Shown here: positions 57,771 to 64,000 of the stretch, piece after piece
Numbering within the stretch: the first letter of the stretch is position 1
How the letters are laid out: the number at the start of each line of letters is the position of its first letter
Assembly (NCBI RefSeq): GCF_023856365.1
Contig: NC_064545.1
Location: 620,001 to 684,000, forward strand
Direction of reading: 5' to 3'
Length of the DNA stretch: 64,000 nucleotides
Source: Brienomyrus brachyistius
Taxonomy: Eukaryota; Chordata; Actinopteri; Osteoglossiformes; Mormyridae
Position numbers and translations under genes: made by a program
The notes under the pieces: model-generated
Told to the model about the DNA's origin: nothing
Seen by the model: only the letters and a program-made list of their open reading frames with translations
The model's database searches: none

Positions 57771-59116
57771 TGCTATCCTGACATGTTATGGCTGGGGGTG
57801 GGTGTGGGCGGTGGCACGACAGAAGGAGGCGCTGCAGTGCCCTATGGCAGTGGGTAACAAATGGTAATGAATATTTTAATTGCATGAGATTTGCACTATG
57901 TCTCCTTGAGAGGTGTTCTCGTTGGCTGAATTGCAGCACCCTGCTGCGTGGGGAGCACAAGCTATTACAACGGCATGATGGCTGTTTGCTTCTCAAAGCT
58001 ATAAACAGTGGCAGAATGTTTCCCTTTGCGAGCTTCCAAAACCTTCCCGAAATGGTTTACATATTTCAGCACAACTATTGGAGGGGAAAAGGTGACGAAG
58101 GGTCACAGGAAGACAAGAGTTAATTGTGATGCTCTTATTACTGCAAATGAAGTAAATGGCCATTCATTGCTCTTTTAGCGGTTAGTCCCCTTTTTTTGTT
58201 TTGGGAACGAAAGGCACGGCAGATCGATTCGGCTTCAAGATACCATCTGGAAGGAACACCGAGACATTGCGAGCACTGGTCCTCAATCATTATTCTGTAG
58301 AACTACAAAGCAGCCTACTGAAAGGCGGCTCTGAGAAATCGGCATAATTAACACTTGACAATAGCAACATTGTTTTCAATCATAGGCACCTTAAGAGCAA
58401 CATTGTTATACCCATTAACTCCATGATCCTCTGTAACTTCAGTGTCCAGAGCTCATTCTGATTAAAGTCTGCTGTGTAGATAATGCACCTCCATGCTTTG
58501 TCTGACTCATTGTTTCCAAGAGCTTTTTTTATTGCCATGATCTTTGTGTTATTTAAGTATTTAAATTGAAGTACACTCCACGTCACTTGATTAATTTGCA
58601 AGCAATTCAGCTTTTAAATTAGTCATTTTATCATGGATTGTTTAATTTTATCTCCAGTTCCTTTTATCTGCTTCTTGCCTGGGAATCCCTTTGAAATTCA
58701 GATTCTTTAAACAGCATTGCAATGCATCTTTGTCTTTAAGTTAAATCGCTGTTGCGACACACCTTATTTACCACACAGAGATACAACCACCTCATATCCA
58801 AAGCTCTGAAATCTGAAGCAATGAGTCATTTATTCAAATGTTTCCAGTTAAAAAGAGCAGTCATTTCAACTTGATCTGTGGAAATATTCAATCAAACTTA
58901 AGTCGATGGTGTATATTTTAGAATGCAAGGTTTAATGTACATGTGATGAAAAATTGATAGGAGTTCTCTCTCAGAAGAACCCACTGATATGTTTTAAAAG
59001 ATTTCCCAGGCTTGTTATATGTATGAGGACTGGGTGAGTAGAATTTTTTGGAGATTAATGTGTTTTGTTTCGCTTTTCTTTTTGTTTCAATGGATGGGAT
59101 CATAATCATTGGCTAA
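57771..59116. other. Intergenic DNA
   Basis: No exon. About 58000-58860 is non-repetitive and AT-rich, a possible conserved-element block. Confidence 0.35.
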
Positions 59117-59124
59117 GTATGAAA

Positions 59125-59562
59125 AGAGGTGGATAGTTCAGGTCAGAGAGTATAAATCCAGACCAAAATTTTGTTTCAAACGACCAGTTAAGTACAGGGA
59201 CGGATTATGGGTTGTGTGGGCCCCTGGGCAAAACGTTTGCGAGGGCCCCCCCCACCACCACCAGCACCACCACCACAACCACCACAATTCAAGGGTCCTT
59301 GGCAGCCAAACACCCTCCCTATAGGGTCAGGGGCCCTTGTAGGCAGAGGATCAAAGAATGTAGGCCCTCTAAAATAGACAAATGAAAATACATTGTTGAT
59401 AAGTGTTGCAAATTGTTTTGGGCTAGGGGCCCCACGGGCCCCCTGCACCCCAAGGGCCCCTGGGCAGCGGCCCCGCTGGCCCGGTCCGTAATCCGTCCCT
59501 GGTTGAGTACTCTGTGACTGTGACTCTTTATACTCAACTGAACCTGAACTATCCACCTCTGA
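59125..59562. mobile_element. Outer MITE, split by a hAT element
   Basis: Ends agaggtggatagttcag and ctgaactatccacctct are near-perfect inverse complements. The octamer gtatgaaa is exact on both sides (59117-59124 and 59563-59570). Internal halves tataaatccagaccaaaatt and ctttatactcaactgaa frame the inserted element. Confidence 0.88.
59195..59501. mobile_element. Inner hAT element, 307 bp, nested in the MITE
   Basis: Ends CAGGGACGGATTATGG and CCGTAATCCGTCCCTG are inverse complements apart from one position. Flanks gttaagta (59187-59194) and gttgagta (59502-59509) match 7 of 8. Rich in ggccc and in a (CCA)n run near 59247-59287. Non-coding. Confidence 0.88.
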
Positions 59563-59697
59563 GTATGAAAATCAAAACATGAAGTATAGGACTGCCATAT
59601 TTGCAGTGTCCAGTAGCGTGCTGTTCTATACTCTGACAAGGTATGGACTGCTTAATCTTCCCAGTCTTACAAAGGTCATCTGTAGAATGCTTTGACC

Positions 59698-59858
59698 AGA
59701 GGTAGATAGCTAATGTTCAGGAAGTAAAAATCCGGACCAAGATTTTGTTTCAACCAACCAGCTGATCATAAAGAGTCACAGTTGCAGAGTAATCATAGTT
59801 AGTTGGAACAAAATCTTGGTCTGGATTTTGACTTTCTGGACCTGAGCTATCCACCTCT
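59698..59858. mobile_element. Second copy of the outer MITE, uninterrupted
   Basis: Ends agaggtagatagct and agctatccacctct are mirrored; the internal arms aatccggaccaagattttgt and acaaaatcttggtctggatt are also inverse copies, so the whole element can fold. Target duplication not clear. Confidence 0.75.
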
Positions 59859-59859
59859 A

Positions 59860-61342
59860 GTTATAAGCAGCTGGGGAACGTTACTTTGCAGTGAGCTTGT
59901 GTTGTCTAAATAGCAGTGCTGCCCCACCCCCCAGTTTGACTTTGGGGAAGCATCTGTGGAGTTTCAGAAACAGACATTCTCTGGTGTTGGTGATTCTTAA
60001 TCAGCTCAGATGAAGTCCAGGCCTCTACAGAAAATCAGTTATATTCCTTTTTATCTCTGAGGAACAGTCAGAGATTGAATTGCATCCCGCAATGGCCATG
60101 AACTTGCACATCTTAAAACTGTGAGGTTCTTTGGATTTTTTAATAAGGACGTCCTTTGAATGATTTTCTCATTTTTTGAACTAGGTCCCCCTTAAGTATA
60201 AATGAAGCACCTCAGCCTTTTGAAAATCCAGACTTTAAAGTCACCATTCATCTTTGAGATATAAAGTTCCCTCTAAAGCTAAATAATTTTGATGAAGTAC
60301 AGTGCTGAAATCTGAGTTCTGACACCGGTTCTGTCTGTTGGCTATTGGTACTCTAGGTAACCATTTAGAATGGTTGTGATCGTCGGAATCAGAATAAATA
60401 TACTAAGAGTCTATTGCTGACATCACATTAATCCTTTTACTTGTTTTTGCTTTGTTTATTTAAGGTAATTGAAATTGTAATTAAATTACAATTTAGGCTA
60501 ATTGTAATTGTTAATTGTACTTGAAATATTCACACATTACCCAGTTATATGAGGTTAAGTCTTGGTCTTTTGTATTTGGCCAATTGTTGTGTCACTGGTA
60601 TCTAGTATTCTGACAAATTATGTAAATGCATTTCACAGTAACTACCTTTCTGTTCAGTAGTTTACAGCTCAGTGCATCGTTAGCTACTACTCCTGATGAC
60701 CGCTTAATAAAACAGGCTTTGTGTTTATTTAGGGGATATTTGTGTGGCATCCTGGGGTCCTCGGGCACACACTCCAATAGCACTATCGTTACCTTCCCCC
60801 AAAATTTCAACACTGGTCATTTGCAGGGCCTCTTTATGGAACCAACCTTGGAATGTGCATTTAGACGTTGATGGATTGTGCTATGTACATTTTCCCTCTA
60901 GATTCTAAATCTGAAAATCCCTTTAAGGCCGTGTCCAAATGCAGGTCTTGTTGTGCTCAATCTAACAGCTGCAGTAGGTCACTGGTGTTGCACCAGTAAT
61001 TCCTCTTACTGTTAAAGTATATTGGATGTGGTCATAGTTGTGAAAGGCGTTGTCTTTACCGTAAAACACAAAAGAGGAACCCAGTCATATTTGTCTGCTG
61101 GACTGCACACTACTGAACAGTCCAAGTTACATTTTTAATGTTTGAATTTGTGTATAATGTAATAAAAAACAGGGTAACTATCTGCTTGCTGGTGTAACAT
61201 AGAGAGTAGAAGGCAATTGGCTAATTGGAATGAGGTGGTTATTTCAGACTCAAAGGTCCATCATATTGCCCCGGATCTGGAAGCACAATCTTCTGGAACT
61301 GTGAACCACTGGTCCTTTCACTTCCTGAAGTGCCTAGTTCTT
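59860..61342. other. Intergenic DNA
   Basis: No exon or element recognised. Confidence 0.4.
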
Positions 61343-61369
61343 GGGGGGGGGGGGGGGGGGGGGGGGGGG
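61343..61369 (+). repeat. Uninterrupted run of 27 G
   Basis: Directly visible homopolymer. The true length may be uncertain because of sequencing or assembly error at long homopolymers. Confidence 0.9.
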
Positions 61370-64000
61370 TGAGATATGGATGGACACTAAAGAGGAAAGA
61401 AAAGGATTAACAAAGGGGTGTCCGGGATGACAAAACGCAGGGCTGCTCTCCATCCAGACACATCATAGCTGCTGCTTCTGTCCTCTCAACCTTGGTCTCA
61501 TTTTTGACAAATTTGTTGGAATGCCTCGGCGTAGTTTCACGTATGCCAATAATATATGCCAACAGGCTTCAGTGTATTTAAAGCTTGGACTATGTTCAAA
61601 GGAAATTATAATTCCTCTCAAACAGGCCTTCTGAAGGCTTTACATTGTCCTTTCTCTCCAGCTAATCTTAACGCCCCGCAGGACGCCAAAGCAATTTTCT
61701 AATGCCGGTTAAGCTCACCATTTGCATAAAACAACTTTTTAACCAGTTTTTGTAATTAGAAATGATATTAAATGATCCTTAAGTTTAACGAACACTTGTT
61801 ATTGTGCTGTGCTCCTACTGGCATCTTAAGTATAAGACTTAGTTTTTCCTATAAATCATGTTTTGGATTAATAATAAAAAGATATTAAAAATATAAACAA
61901 CTACAAATCAGCGGAGAGAGATCATCTTTCTTCTCAAGAAAGATTATGTTATTTATACAGCGGATGTTGGCAACCTTGTGTATTTCGCCCCAGAAATCTT
62001 GTAATTGCCATACAGTTGTCTTAGGAATTAATTAATTACAATTAGAGCAGCACTCCAAAGCACAGTGAAATTATGCCAAATGGTTTCATTACCGACAAAT
62101 ATGACCCCCTGGAGAAAGAGTTATTCTTTACAAATTTCTTGCATGTTTGTGTGGAAGTTGAAAGCATTCAGTTCCTCTGTAGTGGAGCTGAGCACATTCT
62201 TTTCACCAGAAGGGAGTCGACCAGAGGAAGACCTGCTGTGGGAACCAAACAGAGACCCTTCCCAGGATCCGCTCCGGCAGCCTTATGGCTCCAGATCGTT
62301 TGTCAGACGTGGCATGTGACAGTCACTGATGTTTAATGACTTCATCCTCTTAAGCTCTTCATGTGTTACATGACCAATTTTTTTTTCAAAAAAGAGAAAT
62401 CCTTGCTTTCATAATTGTACTGTAATTATCTCCAAAGCTACTGAAGTCTAGAGTGACTCATTTGAGTAGAAGGAGTGAAACGCAACCTCTTACCACCCTG
62501 GTTTGTGATCTGTAGGCGAAATTAAAAAAGAAAAACAAACAACATCATTATGATTATGTTTTTGTGATTTTCAGCTATTGATTAGAGTATCTCTATGTGC
62601 ACGAAAGCCAGAATTAGACATAAGGTGAAATAAACTGCTTATTAGTATTAAAGCTCATTAGTACTGAGATGGCTCCCTGCGTCTCTGCCAGTGTCTGTAC
62701 AGCCTCACTGTATCGGCAGTGCCAGTGAAGCCATCACCTTCATTGCTGATGCCCATGGAGTCACAGGGTACTCGAGAAGAAGGAAAGCATTCAAAGGTGA
62801 GAATTCTCACTGGAGGCTCTCACCCTCTTTGGATCAAAGCCCAAAATAAGTGAATAAACATTATAACTGGTAAACCTCATTAAAAGAATGAAACTGAACT
62901 TTTTCTGAAATCAAAATAAAAGATTCATATCCTCTACGGCACAATACCCCATTACCAGATAGTCAGCACTTGAGTAAGAGGCATTTCGATACATTTTTCA
63001 CAGTAACCATGACAGCATGGAAAAATAGGTTCAAGATTTGGAGACTTAGCAAAATGCTTGGGTTGGCAGCACTGAAATCAGGTTGACTTTGTCATAGAGG
63101 ATCTGTGAAAGGCGGCTTTATATCCCTCACACTACACACCTTGGCAGTATAAGAACAGACATATTTTGAGGTGGAACAAATACACAACTGTAATCTGAAG
63201 GCTAGATTAACATTCTGCAGCATGGATCCCGTGCAAAGACGCTAAATCAAAGCTGCTTGATGCTTTGATCCCCTTTTCTGCCGCCTCGTTGGTAATTTGG
63301 TGATATTGACAAACTCTTCACCGGTGAAGCAAAAATTATACTCAAGGCTCAAATTATCATGGTGAATTGGTGAATAAATGATAAAAAAACCATCACTCCT
63401 CACCATTTCCTAAAACTGTTGTATGTGATGGTCACTGGTGTAAAGGTAAACCTACGAACTACATCAGGGGTAGCGCGCTGGCGGACTTCAGATTGAAACA
63501 CAATTTAACCCTGCACGCCCTCCGATCGATTTTCTCGTTGAAATATTTTTACTGATTACACTGCTTAGGAAACCAAAAAGAAGCCCTGATGTTTCTCTGC
63601 CCCATATTTGTTAATTACGGGGATAATTGACAGTTATTTCAGTGGGCCTCCAGCATTCAGGGGAACAAAGAGCTGGCAGGTGAGGAGAGTCTGTGTGGTG
63701 AGTAGCCCAGCGGATGGCCCGGTGCCCCATGGGCATCCGCCCTGCCCGCCTACAGTGCCATTCATCCTTTAACTCCCTGCTGCACCGCGTTTGGAACGGC
63801 CGCTCCCGATATCACAGCATCTGCTCCCGGTTATAATGTTACATGCTTCGGGGGGCAGCACAGGAAATGCTATACAGCGAGAGCCAACCAAAAAGACCCC
63901 TGAAACAATCAGGAAAACAAACTACAGCTGGTCCTCCTGATGCCCCGGTGTTTCTAAATACTTCAGGCTCCCCCTGAAGTGACACGTCGCTGCAGTATTG
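61370..64000. other. Intergenic DNA, possible conserved-element block
   Basis: No exon. Non-repetitive and AT-rich with many homeodomain-type (attaattaca near 62030) and octamer-like (tttgcataa near 61721) cores, especially 61600-61760, 62030-62330 and 63230-63700. This resembles DNA flanking developmental genes, but only alignment can show conservation. Confidence 0.35.

Noticed and set aside
32641..64000. Search for NKD1, CYLD or SALL1 exons expected from tetrapod gene order
   Set aside because: None of their signature motifs, such as an NKD EF-hand or SALL zinc fingers, was found in any frame examined; the next gene probably lies beyond the window.

Overview
The window is vertebrate nuclear DNA and almost certainly comes from a ray-finned (teleost) fish. 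It holds GT-AG introns, short exons, a vertebrate adenylate cyclase and a PBAF bromodomain protein. The repeats are typically teleost: a Tc1 element of the type best known from salmonids, hAT MITEs, and a tRNA-headed SINE with a (GATG)n tail. I cannot name the species. I see no bacterial or viral genes, no CRISPR array, no rRNA and no stand-alone tRNA gene.

Left part (1-21.4 kb): after about 3.2 kb of upstream DNA (possibly beginning with the 3' UTR of a plus-strand neighbour), adcy7 runs on the plus strand from ATG 3272 to stop 20803. I could place 25 coding exons whose phases all agree, giving a 1078-residue class III adenylyl cyclase (human ADCY7 has 1080). Its introns hold a complete but dead Tc1 transposon, a hAT MITE, a 63-bp minisatellite of 22 full units next to exon 4, two SINEs with target-site duplications and a second Tc1 fragment.

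Middle (21.8-32.6 kb): brd7 lies tail-to-tail with adcy7 on the minus strand, from ATG 32485 to stop 21956. It has 17 coding exons and about 646 residues (human 651), including a complete bromodomain. Intron 4 appears to use a GC donor. The adjacent ADCY7-BRD7 pair matches the order on human chromosome 16q12, which supports the adcy7 assignment over adcy2 or adcy4.

Right part (32.6-64 kb): about 31 kb with no exon I can support. It contains several tandem repeats (50-bp, about 52-bp and GTGGT-type units), poly-G tracts, SINE fragments, a Tc1 ruin, a large MITE and a hAT MITE nested in another MITE with both target duplications readable. Between the repeats lie AT-rich, non-repetitive blocks that look like candidate conserved non-coding elements. 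In tetrapods the next genes on this side are NKD1, then CYLD and SALL1; none of their exons was recognised here.

The two genes do not form a pathway: adcy7 makes cAMP at the plasma membrane and brd7 acts in chromatin remodelling. The most unusual items are the intronic 63-bp array, which is open in frame with exon 4 and carries telomere-like hexamers; the GC-AG intron in brd7; and the nested transposons.
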